Shown piece by piece: positions 1 through 8,603 of a stretch of 64,000 nucleotides of DNA (positions are counted from its first letter, which is position 1; each line of letters starts with the position of its first letter). The position numbers and the translations under genes were made by a program. This DNA is from Actinomycetota bacterium (lineage in GTDB: Bacteria > Actinomycetota > Actinomycetes > Propionibacteriales > Propionibacteriaceae). Location: assembly GCA_020161795.1 (NCBI GenBank), contig JAIUOR010000028.1, forward strand, positions 160,103-224,102, in the 5' to 3' direction. Under the pieces are notes generated by a model that searched no databases, was not told the origin of the DNA, and saw nothing but the letters and a program-made list of their open reading frames with translations.

Positions 1-260
1 CGATCGTGGTGACCGGCATCGCCGACAATCCGCGTGCACTGGCTCCAGCCGAACTGGCCGAGGCCGCGTCCGAGGTGTTCGGCGCCGATCGGGTGATCAT
101 GCGCGAGCGGCTCGACGACGCCCTGGATGAAGCGGTGCGGCTGGCCGACGATGCCGGCCCCGGCGCCGGCATCCTGGTAGCCGGCTCCGTCTACGCCGCC
201 GGCGAGGCACGGTCGCTGCTGATCCGCCCCGCCTCCGACACCCCGGAGGTGACCGAATGA
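1..260 (+). CDS. folC: FolC, C-terminal fragment (folylpolyglutamate synthase)
   Basis: This is the 3' end of a gene that starts before the window; the readable frame begins at base 3 and codes for about 85 residues. The tail contains GILVAGSVYAAGEAR, which resembles the last strand of the FolC C-terminal (Mur ligase C-type) domain, where a TGS-type motif precedes the end. FolC adds glutamates to folates in the cytoplasm. The stop overlaps the start of the next gene as ATGA, so the two are probably translated together. The folC-DUF4233-ndk order is common in actinobacteria and supports the call. The catalytic part is outside the window. Confidence 0.8.
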   Translation, partial: IVVTGIADNPRALAPAELAEAASEVFGADRVIMRERLDDALDEAVRLADDAGPGAGILVAGSVYAAGEARSLLIRPASDTPEVTE

Positions 261-604
261 GGCTGACCGCGAAGAACCCGATGGGCAAGGCGATGCTCTC
301 GATCCTGGCCTTCGAGGCGGTCGTCTTCGGCCTGGCCATCGCCGGCATGATCCAGGTCGACAACGTCCCGGTCTCGGTGGCCCTCACCGCCTCGGGCATC
401 GGCATCGTGCTGGCGGTCGCTGCGGCAGCGCTGCTGCGCCGGCCGATCGGATACCTGCTGGGCTGGCTGACGCAGCTGTTCGCGGTGGGTCTGGGGGTGC
501 TGACGCCGTGGATGTTCTGGGTAGGCGGGGTGTTCGCCCTGCTCTGGGTGGTGAGTTTCTTCCTGGGACGGCGCCTGGAGGCGACTCAGCCCGGCAGCCG
601 GTAG
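257..604 (+). CDS. DUF4233 membrane protein
   Basis: This 115-residue protein has about four hydrophobic segments (roughly residues 9-31, 37-58, 64-80 and 84-104) and a short charged N-terminus, [11 protein letters not shown]. Size, segment pattern and position between folC and ndk fit the actinobacterial DUF4233 family, whose function is unknown. The start overlaps the folC stop (ATGA), so coupled translation is likely. Its own stop codon TAG lies inside the presumed -10 hexamer of ndk. I see no catalytic motif. Confidence 0.75.
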   Translation: MRLTAKNPMGKAMLSILAFEAVVFGLAIAGMIQVDNVPVSVALTASGIGIVLAVAAAALLRRPIGYLLGWLTQLFAVGLGVLTPWMFWVGGVFALLWVVSFFLGRRLEATQPGSR

Positions 605-614
605 GGTCGGCGGC

Positions 615-1025
615 ATGACGCAACGAACGCTGGTCCTGATCAAGCCGGACGCCGTCGGCCGCGGCCTGGTGGGGACGATCCTGGCTCGTTACGAGGCCAA
701 GGGCCTCACGCTGGCAGCCGTGGAGCAACGCCGGGTCGACGCCGCCCTGGCCGACCGGCACTACGCCGATCACGTGGCGAAGCCCTGGTACCCGCCGCTG
801 CGGGAGTACATCACCTCCGGCCCGCTGGTCGCGCTCATTCTGGAGGGCGCGGCGGCCATCGACGTGGTGCGGCTGATGAACGGTGCCACCAACGGCGCCG
901 AGGCGGCCCCCGGCACGATCCGCGGCGACTACTCGCTCTCGAACCGGTACAACCTGGTGCACGCCTCCGACTCCGAGGAGTCCGCGGCGCGGGAGATCGC
1001 GCTCTGGTTCCCCGGCCTGGCCTGA
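615..1025 (+). CDS. ndk: Nucleoside diphosphate kinase
   Basis: Ndk transfers the gamma phosphate from NTPs to NDPs through a phosphohistidine. The 136-residue length is normal. The N-terminal [10 protein letters not shown] carries the conserved Lys10, and [10 protein letters not shown] near the end carries the active-site His116. GTIRGDY is the usual nucleotide-binding loop. A TAGGGT hexamer at 602-607 ends 7 nt before the ATG and no Shine-Dalgarno sequence is visible, so a leaderless transcript is likely. The stop lies 4 nt before the next start. Confidence 0.97.
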   Translation: MTQRTLVLIKPDAVGRGLVGTILARYEAKGLTLAAVEQRRVDAALADRHYADHVAKPWYPPLREYITSGPLVALILEGAAAIDVVRLMNGATNGAEAAPGTIRGDYSLSNRYNLVHASDSEESAAREIALWFPGLA

Positions 1026-1029
1026 GCCG

Positions 1030-2049
1030 ATGGCCGAGGCCTTCCATCCGCCGATCGCCTGGCCGCCGCACGCGGACCGGCCGGCCGAACTGCCGGTGGT
1101 GCCTCGGGAGTATCACGAGTTCTATCGCACCCCGCGGCTGCGCTGGTGGCATCCGTTGGCCGCGCTGGGCATGTTCGTCGGATTGTGGTTGGCGCTCAAC
1201 CTGGTGCTGAGCGTCCTGGTGCTGTTCTACGAGTTCGCCCAGGGCACCCTGCACTACGACGACCTGGTCTCCGGTCAGCTCACGGTCACCCCCGCGCTGT
1301 TCCTGGTGAACAACCTCGGGCTGGCGGCAGCCATTCCGCTGGCCTGGGCGGCCCACCGGGTGGTCTTCGGGCAGCGTGCCGGCTGGCTCTTCTCGATCGT
1401 CGGACGATTCCGCTGGGGGCTGCTCGGCCGGTTCCTCCTGATCGCCTGCCCGTTCTACCTGGTCGCCTACGGGATCGAGGTGGCGGTGAGCGGGTTGCCG
1501 GACGATCTCGGCATTCGTCCGGAGACCTGGTTCCTGCTCGCCTCCGTCCTGCTCACCACGCCCCTGCAGTCGGCAGGGGAGGAGGTCGCGATGCGCGGCC
1601 TGATGGCACGCAGCCTGGGCTCGTGGTTCGGCGCCAGCCGGGTCGGGCTGGTCGTGTCGACCGCGATCACCTCGGTGGTGTTCATGGTGGTCCACGGTGC
1701 CGGCGACCCGTGGCTGAACCTCTACTACTTCTACTTCGGCGTGGTCGCCAGCGTGCTCGTCTGGCGCACCGGCGGGCTGGAGGCGCCGATCGCGATGCAC
1801 GTGGTGAACAACCTGGTCGGGCTCAGCCTGGTTCCCTTCACGGGGGTGGGCGGTCTGTTCGATCGCGAGGCGGGGACGGGCAGCCCGCTGGTGCTCACCC
1901 AGATGGCGCTGATCACGGTCGTGGCGGCGGTGATGCTGTGGCGGGCGCGCCGCTGGCAACTTCCTCAGAGTGCGGCACCGGCGGCTTCCGGGATACGGTG
2001 GAACCAATCGGGCCAGATCGGCCCGGGACCAGACGAAGGGAAGGGGTGA
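1030..2049 (+). CDS. CPBP family intramembrane metalloprotease
   Basis: This 339-residue multi-pass membrane protein has the CPBP (Abi/Rce1-like) motifs in order: GEEVAMRG (EExxxR), VVFMVVHG (FxxxH type) and HVVNN (HxxxN). These residues form the putative metal site in the membrane. Family members process prenylated proteins in eukaryotes and have varied or unknown roles in bacteria. I start it at ATG 1030 rather than at the upstream in-frame codon at 883, because the longer version would lie inside ndk. The C-terminal 30 residues are polar and variable. Substrate unknown. Confidence 0.85.
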   Translation: MAEAFHPPIAWPPHADRPAELPVVPREYHEFYRTPRLRWWHPLAALGMFVGLWLALNLVLSVLVLFYEFAQGTLHYDDLVSGQLTVTPALFLVNNLGLAAAIPLAWAAHRVVFGQRAGWLFSIVGRFRWGLLGRFLLIACPFYLVAYGIEVAVSGLPDDLGIRPETWFLLASVLLTTPLQSAGEEVAMRGLMARSLGSWFGASRVGLVVSTAITSVVFMVVHGAGDPWLNLYYFYFGVVASVLVWRTGGLEAPIAMHVVNNLVGLSLVPFTGVGGLFDREAGTGSPLVLTQMALITVVAAVMLWRARRWQLPQSAAPAASGIRWNQSGQIGPGPDEGKG

Positions 2050-2050
2050 G

Positions 2051-2731
2051 ATGCCGACCGACGGGCCGATGCGACTCGATGTCGCCGAAGGGTTGAAGTG
2101 GCTGCGAGCCAGGCTTCGCACCCGGGCCGGGCGAACCCTGGTGGGAATCGACGGCGTGGACGGTTCGGGGAAGAGCACCTTCGCCGACGATGTTGCTCAG
2201 ATGGTGGCCGAGTGCGGCAGCAAGGTGATCCGCATCTCGTTGCGCAAGTACCTCAACCCGCAGTCGGTGCGCTACGCCCAGGGCCGTACCTCGCCGCGCG
2301 GGTTCTACGAGGACAGCTACGACTACGAGAAGTTCCACGACGAGGTGCTGGAGCCGCTGGGCCGCGAGGGCTCGGGACGCTACCGCACCGCCGCCTACGA
2401 CCTCGCGGTCGAGGCAGCCGTCCGATCTCCCTGGATGGTCGCGCCCGACGACGCGGTGGTGATCATCGACGGACTCTTCCTGCACCGCAAGGAGTTCGCC
2501 ACCAGCCACAGCAAGAAGGTGTGGGACTACTCGGTCTGGCTGGAGGTGCCCTTCGAGGAGGCGTACCGCCGCCTGCACGACCGGGAGGGTTTCAGTCCCG
2601 ATCCGCGTGACGCGAGCAATGCCCGCTACTACGAGGGCCAGTTGCTCTACCTGCAGGATTGCCGGCCGGACGAGAAGGCCGACCTGGTGATCGAGAACTC
2701 CCACCCGCATTCGCCGGTCGACGACCTGTAG
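2051..2731 (+). CDS. Uridine kinase-like P-loop protein
   Basis: This 226-residue protein has a Walker A motif GVDGSGKS at residues 35-42 and a later VVIIDGLFLHR segment that looks like the Walker B/substrate lid of the uridine kinase and phosphoribulokinase family. FSPDPRDASNARYYEGQ near the C-terminus is typical of actinobacterial uridine kinase-like proteins. The likely reaction is phosphorylation of a nucleoside or similar small molecule, but the substrate is not clear from sequence. The start at 2051 follows a purine-rich GAAGGGAAGGGGTGAG segment, 1 nt after the previous stop, so it probably shares that transcript. Confidence 0.7.
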   Translation: MPTDGPMRLDVAEGLKWLRARLRTRAGRTLVGIDGVDGSGKSTFADDVAQMVAECGSKVIRISLRKYLNPQSVRYAQGRTSPRGFYEDSYDYEKFHDEVLEPLGREGSGRYRTAAYDLAVEAAVRSPWMVAPDDAVVIIDGLFLHRKEFATSHSKKVWDYSVWLEVPFEEAYRRLHDREGFSPDPRDASNARYYEGQLLYLQDCRPDEKADLVIENSHPHSPVDDL

Positions 2732-2816
2732 GCCGGCGCCCCGGCCATGGGGCCGGGCTGGATCCGGGCCCGGGCCGGCGATCGCGGGCGTGTGGAACTC
2801 GCGATGGGTACGGGGT

Positions 2817-2844
2817 TTGTTCGAGCCGGCCCAGCGATTAGGCT
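2817..2844 (+). promoter_or_regulatory. Promoter for the TIGR03960 gene (leaderless)
   Basis: TTGTTC (2817-2822), 16-nt spacer, TAGGCT (2839-2844). The ATG at 2854 is 10 nt after the end of the -10, with no ribosome binding site between, so transcription probably starts at or next to the start codon. Confidence 0.5.
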
Positions 2845-2853
2845 TGCCCAACC

Positions 2854-4809
2854 ATGAGCGTCGACATCCACCAGAACGCGCCCGCGTCGCTGTTCAGCCG
2901 GCTCGAACCGCTGCTCGCCCGGGTCTCCAAGCCGGTGCAGTACATCGGCGGCGAGGTGAACTCCCAGACCAAGCGGTTCGCCGACACCGAGGTGCGGTGG
3001 GTGCTGATGTACCCCGACGCCTACGAGGTGGGCCAGCCGAACCAGGGGCTGGCCATCCTCTACGAACTCCTCAACGAGCGCGACTGGATCTGCGCCGAGC
3101 GCACCTACACCATCTGGCCCGACCTGGCCGGGCTGATGCGGGCGGCGGACATTCCGCAGTTCACCCTGGAGAACCATCTGCCGGTGGGCGCCTTCGACCT
3201 GCTCGGGGTGAGCTTCTCCACCGAACTGGGCTACACCAACATGCTGGAGAGCCTCGATCTGGCAGGCATCCCGCTGCACGCGGCCGACCGGGATGTCGAT
3301 GCGCCGCTGGTGGTTGCCGGCGGCCATGCCGCCTTCAATCCCGAGCCGATCGCAGCCTTCATCGACGCGGCCGTGCTGGGCGACGGCGAGCAGGCGGCGA
3401 TCCGGCTGTCGGAGCTGGTGCGCCAGTGGAAGGCCGAGGGGTGCCCCGGCGGACGGCAGGAGATCCTGCTGCGGCTGGCCGCGAGCGGCGTCGCCTACGT
3501 CCCCAGCCTGTACGACGTGGACTACCGGCCGGACGGCACGATCGCCGCGGTGCGGCCGAATCGGCCGGGCGTCCCGGAGCGTCCCGCCAAGCACACCCTG
3601 ATGGAACTGGACGAGTGGCCCTACCCGTCGCGGCCGATCGTGCCGCTGGCCGAGACCGTCCATGAGCGCTACTCGGTGGAGATCTTCCGCGGCTGCACCC
3701 GCGGCTGCCGGTTCTGCCAGGCCGGGATGATCACCCGCCCGGTGCGCGAGCGCAATATCGAGACGGTCGGGCGGATGGTCGAGGCCGGCCTGGCTTCCAC
3801 CGGGCTGGAGGAGGTGGGTCTGCTCAGCCTTTCCTCGGCCGATCATTCCGAGATCGGCGAGATCACCCACGAACTGGCGGATCGCTACGCCGAGGATCAG
3901 GTCTCGCTCTCGCTGCCCAGCACCCGCGTCGACGCCTTCAACATCGACCTGGCCAATGAGCTCTCGCGCAACGGACGTCGCTCGGGTCTCACCTTCGCCC
4001 CCGAGGGCGGCACCGAGCGGATGCGCAAGGTGATCAACAAGATGGTCAGCGAGGACGACCTGATCAACACCGTCGCCGCGGCGTTCAGCCAGGGCTGGCG
4101 GCAGGTCAAGCTGTACTTCATGTGCGGCCTGCCCACCGAGACCGACGAGGATGTCACAGCGATCGCCGACATGGCGGCCCGGGTGATCGAGACCGGACGC
4201 CAGGCCGCCGGAACGCGCGACATCCGCTGCACGATCTCCATCGGCGGCTTCGTTCCCAAGCCGCACACCCCGTTCCAGTGGGCGGCCCAGGCCGACCCCG
4301 ACACCATCGACCGCCGGCTGCAGGCGTTGCGCGACCGGATTCGCGCCGACCGGCGGTACGGCCGCGCGATCGGCATGCGCTACCACGACGGCAAGCCCGG
4401 CATGATCGAGGGCCTGTTGTCGCGTGGCGACCGCAGGGTGGGCGATGTGATCGAGGCGGTCTGGCGCGACGGCGGCCACTTCGACGGCTGGAGCGAGCAC
4501 TTCTCCTACGAGCGTTGGATCGCCTGCGCCGAGCAGGCGCTCGCTCCGCACGGGGTCGATCTGGCCTGGTTCACGACCCGGGAGCGCGGCCAGGCCGAGA
4601 TCCTGCCCTGGGATCACCTCGATTCCGGTCTCGACCGGGATTGGCTGTGGCAGGACTGGCAGGACGCTGTCGCCGGCGCGGAGGTGGAGGACTGCCGCTG
4701 GAGCGGCTGCTACGACTGCGGAGTCTGCCCGACCATGGGCACCGACATTCAGATCGGACCCACCGGCCGCTCCCTGTTGCCGCTGACCGTGGTGCAGCGT
4801 TCGGCCTGA
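2854..4809 (+). CDS. TIGR03960 B12-binding-type radical SAM protein
   Basis: This 651-residue protein has an N-terminal region resembling a B12-binding fold and a central radical SAM domain. FRGCTRGCRFCQAG places the CxxxCxxC cluster ligands at Cys281, Cys285 and Cys288, followed by SLPSTRVDAF and FAPEGGTERMRKVI segments typical of the family. The C-terminal SGCYDCGVC is another conserved Cys motif of TIGR03960. The family usually sits next to a DUF2344 (TIGR03936) gene upstream of rne or rplU. Here that partner lies about 3.8 kb downstream (8604-9335). The reaction is unknown; RNA modification is sometimes suggested from domain context. Confidence 0.9.
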   Translation: MSVDIHQNAPASLFSRLEPLLARVSKPVQYIGGEVNSQTKRFADTEVRWVLMYPDAYEVGQPNQGLAILYELLNERDWICAERTYTIWPDLAGLMRAADIPQFTLENHLPVGAFDLLGVSFSTELGYTNMLESLDLAGIPLHAADRDVDAPLVVAGGHAAFNPEPIAAFIDAAVLGDGEQAAIRLSELVRQWKAEGCPGGRQEILLRLAASGVAYVPSLYDVDYRPDGTIAAVRPNRPGVPERPAKHTLMELDEWPYPSRPIVPLAETVHERYSVEIFRGCTRGCRFCQAGMITRPVRERNIETVGRMVEAGLASTGLEEVGLLSLSSADHSEIGEITHELADRYAEDQVSLSLPSTRVDAFNIDLANELSRNGRRSGLTFAPEGGTERMRKVINKMVSEDDLINTVAAAFSQGWRQVKLYFMCGLPTETDEDVTAIADMAARVIETGRQAAGTRDIRCTISIGGFVPKPHTPFQWAAQADPDTIDRRLQALRDRIRADRRYGRAIGMRYHDGKPGMIEGLLSRGDRRVGDVIEAVWRDGGHFDGWSEHFSYERWIACAEQALAPHGVDLAWFTTRERGQAEILPWDHLDSGLDRDWLWQDWQDAVAGAEVEDCRWSGCYDCGVCPTMGTDIQIGPTGRSLLPLTVVQRSA

Positions 4810-4851
4810 AGCCGCCGCGGCTGTCCGAGCCACCTGGCGCACTGGACGGTG

Positions 4852-6498
4852 ATGAATACCTCCTCGCCGACTCTGCGCCGCGTCATCGTCTGGGCGCTGG
4901 TGATCGCGCTGCTGGCCACGATGGGGCTGGCGGCCGCGGCGGGTACCGCGCAGGCGGCGACCTCCTACTAGCTGACGGCGTCCGGCGCCGGCACGGTCAC
5001 CACCGGCAAGGCGCACAAGCTCACCGTCACCTTCACCAAGAACGGCAAGCCGGTGAAGAGCGCGAAGGTGAAGCTGCAGTACAAGAAGGGCTCGAAGTGG
5101 GTCACCGTGAAGACGGTGAAGGTCAAGAAGGGCAAGGCGACCGTCAAGGTCAAGAGCACCAAGGCCCTGAACCGGACCTACCGCTTCTACGTGAAGGGGA
5201 AGGGCAAGAGCAAGTCCCAGGTGGTGCGCTTCGTCCCCGCCACGTTCACGATCAACGGCTCCGGCGAGGGTCACGGCGTGGGAATGTCGCAGTACGGCGC
5301 GTACTATCTCGCCGCCAAGCAGGGCAAGTCGGCCGGTGAGATCCTCCGCTACTACTTCCGCGGGGCCACCGTGAGCACGGCCAACAACCCCGGGGCAGAG
5401 GCCACCGAGACCAGCACCTCCGGCAAGATCAGGGTGCAGGTCTTCGGCCCGCAGCGCGACAAGAAGACGTCGACCACCTTCGGCATCTCCGGCGGCGGGT
5501 TCACGATCACCGATGGCGACTCCCATGCCCCGCTCGCCGCGATCCCCGCCGGCAAGCCGGTGACCGTATCCGTCAAGGGCTCCAAGGTCACCGCCACCAG
5601 CGGCAGCACGACCGTCACCGCCACCCGGTTGCGGTTCGACTGGAACGACAAGGCGACGACCTCGGTGAAGGGAGCCCGCGGCGCCTCGTCCTCGGACGTC
5701 CGGTACCGGTACGGCAATCTGCAGGCGACGGCCCTTCAGGGCAGCCTCAACGTGGTGAACGAGCTCATCCTGAACACCGAGTACCTCTACGGGGTGGACG
5801 AGATGGCCTCGGGCTGGGGAACCGCCTCCCGGGGCGGCAAGGAGGCCCTCAAGGCCCAGGTGATCGTGGCCCGCACCTATGCGCTGCGAGCCGTGACCGC
5901 GCGCGCCGGCAATGCGGTGGATCCGGCATGCGACTGCCATCTCTACGACGACACCAACAGCCAGAACTTCGTCGGCGCGACGAAATCCGACGGCAGCGGG
6001 AACAAGCCGTGGGTGGACGCGGTGAAGGCGACCGTCCGCTCGGTTCCGAAGACCGCGGCGCGACCCAACGGCAGCGAGGTGGAGGTGCTGCGGGATGCGT
6101 CGGGCAACCTGGCCGAGACCACCTACTTCGCCGCCACCGGTTCGTACACCGTGAGCGGCCAGACCTACCGCGGCACGGCCAACAGCCAGGATGTGTTCCG
6201 CCGGGGAATCAGGGTCGGCCACCTGCAACATGTCGACGAGCCGCACGCCGCGAAGGCGGCCCCCACCGAGCTGAAGGCATGGAAGAAGTCTCTGAGCCAG
6301 GCCAAGGCGGCGACGATCTTCGGCGTGAGCGGAGTCGTCAAGATCTCGGTCACGAAGCGGTACGACGGCGGGCTGCCCCAGACGCTGACCGCTACCACTG
6401 CCACCGGCAAGAAGGTGGCGGTCACCATGAAGGCCGATGCCTGGCGCGCGGCGCTGGGTGTCAAGGCTCCCTGGATCAAGTCGATCGGCTCCGGCTGA
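4852..6498 (+). pseudogene. SpoIID/LytB-domain exported protein, interrupted by TAG
   Basis: From ATG 4852 the frame encodes a textbook signal peptide: RR near residue 10, then a hydrophobic core VIVWALVIALLATMGLA and an AQAATSY cleavage region. It then meets TAG at 4969-4971. The same frame continues to 6498 without shift and encodes the rest: a Lys-rich beta-type domain, a [17 protein letters not shown] motif, and a SpoIID core ([31 protein letters not shown]). SpoIID-domain proteins are lytic transglycosylases or amidase enhancers acting on peptidoglycan outside the cell. The next usable start is GTG 5053, in the middle of the Lys-rich domain and without a signal peptide. Either the gene is inactivated by one base change, the stop is read through, or it is a sequencing error. 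Confidence 0.75.
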
Positions 6499-6511
6499 GA
6501 CGGGACGTGGC

Positions 6512-6682
6512 ATGGACGGTAAGGGGTGGTGGCAACGGTGGTCCCTGTTCGTCCACCGGCTGAAGTACGGCAAGATCGCCCCGGGTAGCCCAGAACACCT
6601 GGAGATCATCCGCATCGAGGAGCAGCGGGCCGAGCAGATGCGCAAGGCGATGGAGGAGCGGCGCCGGTTCGGCAAGTACTGA
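6512..6682 (+). CDS. 56-aa hypothetical protein
   Basis: A small ORF starts 13 nt after the SpoIID-like gene. It begins MDGKGWWQRWSLFVHRLKYG and ends in a charged, likely helical segment rich in Glu and Arg. I recognise no family. Aromatic N-terminus plus charged helix could suit a membrane-peripheral peptide, which is inference only. The upstream GGGACGTGG is a weak ribosome binding site. Same-strand close spacing supports it being a real gene. Confidence 0.5.
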   Translation: MDGKGWWQRWSLFVHRLKYGKIAPGSPEHLEIIRIEEQRAEQMRKAMEERRRFGKY

Positions 6683-6759
6683 ACCAGGAAGCTCCAGGCC
6701 ATCCCCGAAGGCGAGGTTCTCGACCGCGAGGATCGTGCGCCCGCCACCCCCGCGCCCTC

Positions 6760-6773
6760 CCCGCGAAGGCGGG
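6760..6773. repeat. Hairpin repeat CCCGC-GAAG-GCGGG, copy 1
   Basis: Five-bp stem with GAAG loop, followed by ATCTC. The same core and flank recur at 12436-12455 with a longer stem. It lies between the 56-aa ORF and the SulP gene, so it may end transcription, though no T-run follows. Confidence 0.55.
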
Positions 6774-6812
6774 ATCTCACCCCGCTCCGGGCGGAGACGG
6801 TAGCGTTTCAGC

Positions 6813-8576
6813 GTGGACGACGGCGTTGCCAGCGGCTGGCGGAAGTGGCTGCCCGGCTTGGGTGTGCTCACCGCCTACGACCGGCGCTGGCTGCGGCCCG
6901 ACCTCATCGCCGGGCTGACCGTCTCGGCCTACCTGGTGCCGCAGGTGATGGCCTACGCCGAGATCGTGGGGCTGCCGCCCGTGGTCGGGCTGTGGGCAAC
7001 CCTCGCCCCGATGCTGACCTACGCGGTGCTGGGCACCTCCCGGCAGCTGTCGGTGGGGCCTGAATCCACGACCGCCCTGATGACCGCGGTCGCGATAGCG
7101 ACGCTGGCCGGCGAGGTCGATGCCCAGCGCCGCGCCGAGGTCGCTGCGCTGCTGGCGCTGGCCTGCGGAGCGGTCTTCGGCATCGCCCGCCTGGCCCGGC
7201 TGGGCTTCCTGGCCAACCTGCTCTCCAGGCCGGTGCTGGTGGGCTACCTGGCCGGGATCGGCATCCTGATGGTCGTCAGCCAGTACGCGACCCTCACCAA
7301 GCTCACCATCGCCGGCGACCATCCCTGGGAGGAGACGCTGTCGCTGGTGACGCAGTGGCAGCAGATCCACGTCCCGACGCTGGCCCTCGCGCTGGGGGTC
7401 GCCGCCGCGCTGTTCGCCATGCACCGCTGGGCGCCGCGCTGGCCGGGCCCGCTGCTGGTGATGCTGGCCGCGGCGGGCATCGTCGCGCTCGCCGGTCTGA
7501 GCGGTGCGGGCGTCGAGGTGATCGGGGAGATCCCCCGCGCGCTGCCCGCGCTGGTCTTCCCGACCCTCGACGGCGTCGACCTGCTCCAGCTCGCCACCGC
7601 CGCCGTCGGCATCGCCGTGGTCGCCTACTCCGACGTGATCCTCACCGGACGGTCGTTCGCCGCCCGCCGGAACCAGCGGATCGACGCCAACCAGGAGCTG
7701 CTGGCGATGAGCGCGGCCAACCTGATCAACGGCGTGGTCTCCGGCCTCCCCTCCTCGGCCTCCGCCAGCCGGACGGTGATCGGCGACGCGGCCGGCAGTC
7801 GCACCCAACTGCACTCGCTGGTGGCCGCCGCGCTCATGATCGGGTCGATCTTCGTGTTCGGGCCGGTGCTGGGTGCCTTCCCGCAGGCGGCTCTGGCAGG
7901 CCTGGTGGTCTACGCCGGGCTGCGACTGGTCGACCTGGCCGAACTGCGCCGGATCGCCCGGTTCCGTCGCAGTGAGCTGGTGCTGGCGCTGATCACCTTC
8001 GCCGCCGTCCTGGCCACCGGGCTGCTGATCGGGATCGGGATCGCGATCGCGCTGTCCCTGCTGGATCTGATCCGCCGGATCGTCCACCCGCACGACGGCG
8101 TGCTGGGCTTCATCCCCGGCCTGGCCGGCATGCACGACATCGACGACTATCCCCATTCGACACTGATCCCGGGGCTGCTGGTCTACCGCTACGACTCGCC
8201 GCTGTTCTTCGCCAACGCCGAGGACTTCCGCGCCCGCGCGCTGGCCGCGATCGATCAGGCCAGCCCGCCCGTACGGTGGTTCCTGTTGAATGCCGAGGCG
8301 AACGTCGAAGTCGATCTGACCGCTGCGGATGCGCTGGAGGAGTTGCGGCAGGAGCTCGCACGCCGTGGCATCGTCTTCGCGCTCGCCCGGGTGAAGAGCG
8401 AGATCCGCGCCGAACTCGACGCCACCGGCCTGGTGAAGCGGATCGGCCCGGAGTTGCTGTTCGCCACCCTGCCCACCGCGGTCGCGGCATACCGGGAGTG
8501 GCACCGGCGCGAGCTGGGGTCGGATCCGGGGCCACCGGGAGGGGCGCAATCCTCCGATGGGACGACCACCGGCTAG
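6813..8576 (+). CDS. SulP family anion permease with STAS domain
   Basis: This 587-residue protein fits the SulP/SLC26 family: about 10-12 membrane segments up to residue ~415, then a cytoplasmic STAS domain (~440-560). GLTVSAYLVPQVMAYAEIVGLP near the N-terminus and LSVGPESTTALMTA are the family signatures. Members carry sulfate, bicarbonate or dicarboxylates; the substrate cannot be read from sequence and no cysteine or carbonic anhydrase gene is adjacent. The start is GTG 6813. TAGCGT at 6801-6806 is 6 nt upstream, consistent with a leaderless transcript. The stop codon lies in an 8-bp palindrome shared with the next gene's promoter region. Confidence 0.92.
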   Translation: MDDGVASGWRKWLPGLGVLTAYDRRWLRPDLIAGLTVSAYLVPQVMAYAEIVGLPPVVGLWATLAPMLTYAVLGTSRQLSVGPESTTALMTAVAIATLAGEVDAQRRAEVAALLALACGAVFGIARLARLGFLANLLSRPVLVGYLAGIGILMVVSQYATLTKLTIAGDHPWEETLSLVTQWQQIHVPTLALALGVAAALFAMHRWAPRWPGPLLVMLAAAGIVALAGLSGAGVEVIGEIPRALPALVFPTLDGVDLLQLATAAVGIAVVAYSDVILTGRSFAARRNQRIDANQELLAMSAANLINGVVSGLPSSASASRTVIGDAAGSRTQLHSLVAAALMIGSIFVFGPVLGAFPQAALAGLVVYAGLRLVDLAELRRIARFRRSELVLALITFAAVLATGLLIGIGIAIALSLLDLIRRIVHPHDGVLGFIPGLAGMHDIDDYPHSTLIPGLLVYRYDSPLFFANAEDFRARALAAIDQASPPVRWFLLNAEANVEVDLTAADALEELRQELARRGIVFALARVKSEIRAELDATGLVKRIGPELLFATLPTAVAAYREWHRRELGSDPGPPGGAQSSDGTTTG

Positions 8577-8594
8577 CTGCTGGGGCCAGCTAGC
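8572..8594. promoter_or_regulatory. Palindrome GCTAGCTG-N7-CAGCTAGC
   Basis: Perfect 8-bp inverted repeat with a 7-nt spacer. The left arm contains the SulP stop codon and the right arm overlaps TAGCAT (8591-8596), the likely -10 of the DUF2344 gene. It could be an operator or a short terminator hairpin. Confidence 0.45.
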
Positions 8595-8603
8595 ATCCCG
8601 GCC

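Noticed and set aside
2647..6780. A 1377-aa open frame on the minus strand
   Set aside because: It lies opposite the radical SAM and SpoIID-like genes. Long antisense frames are common in high-GC DNA, and its sequence is Gly/Arg/His-rich without family motifs.
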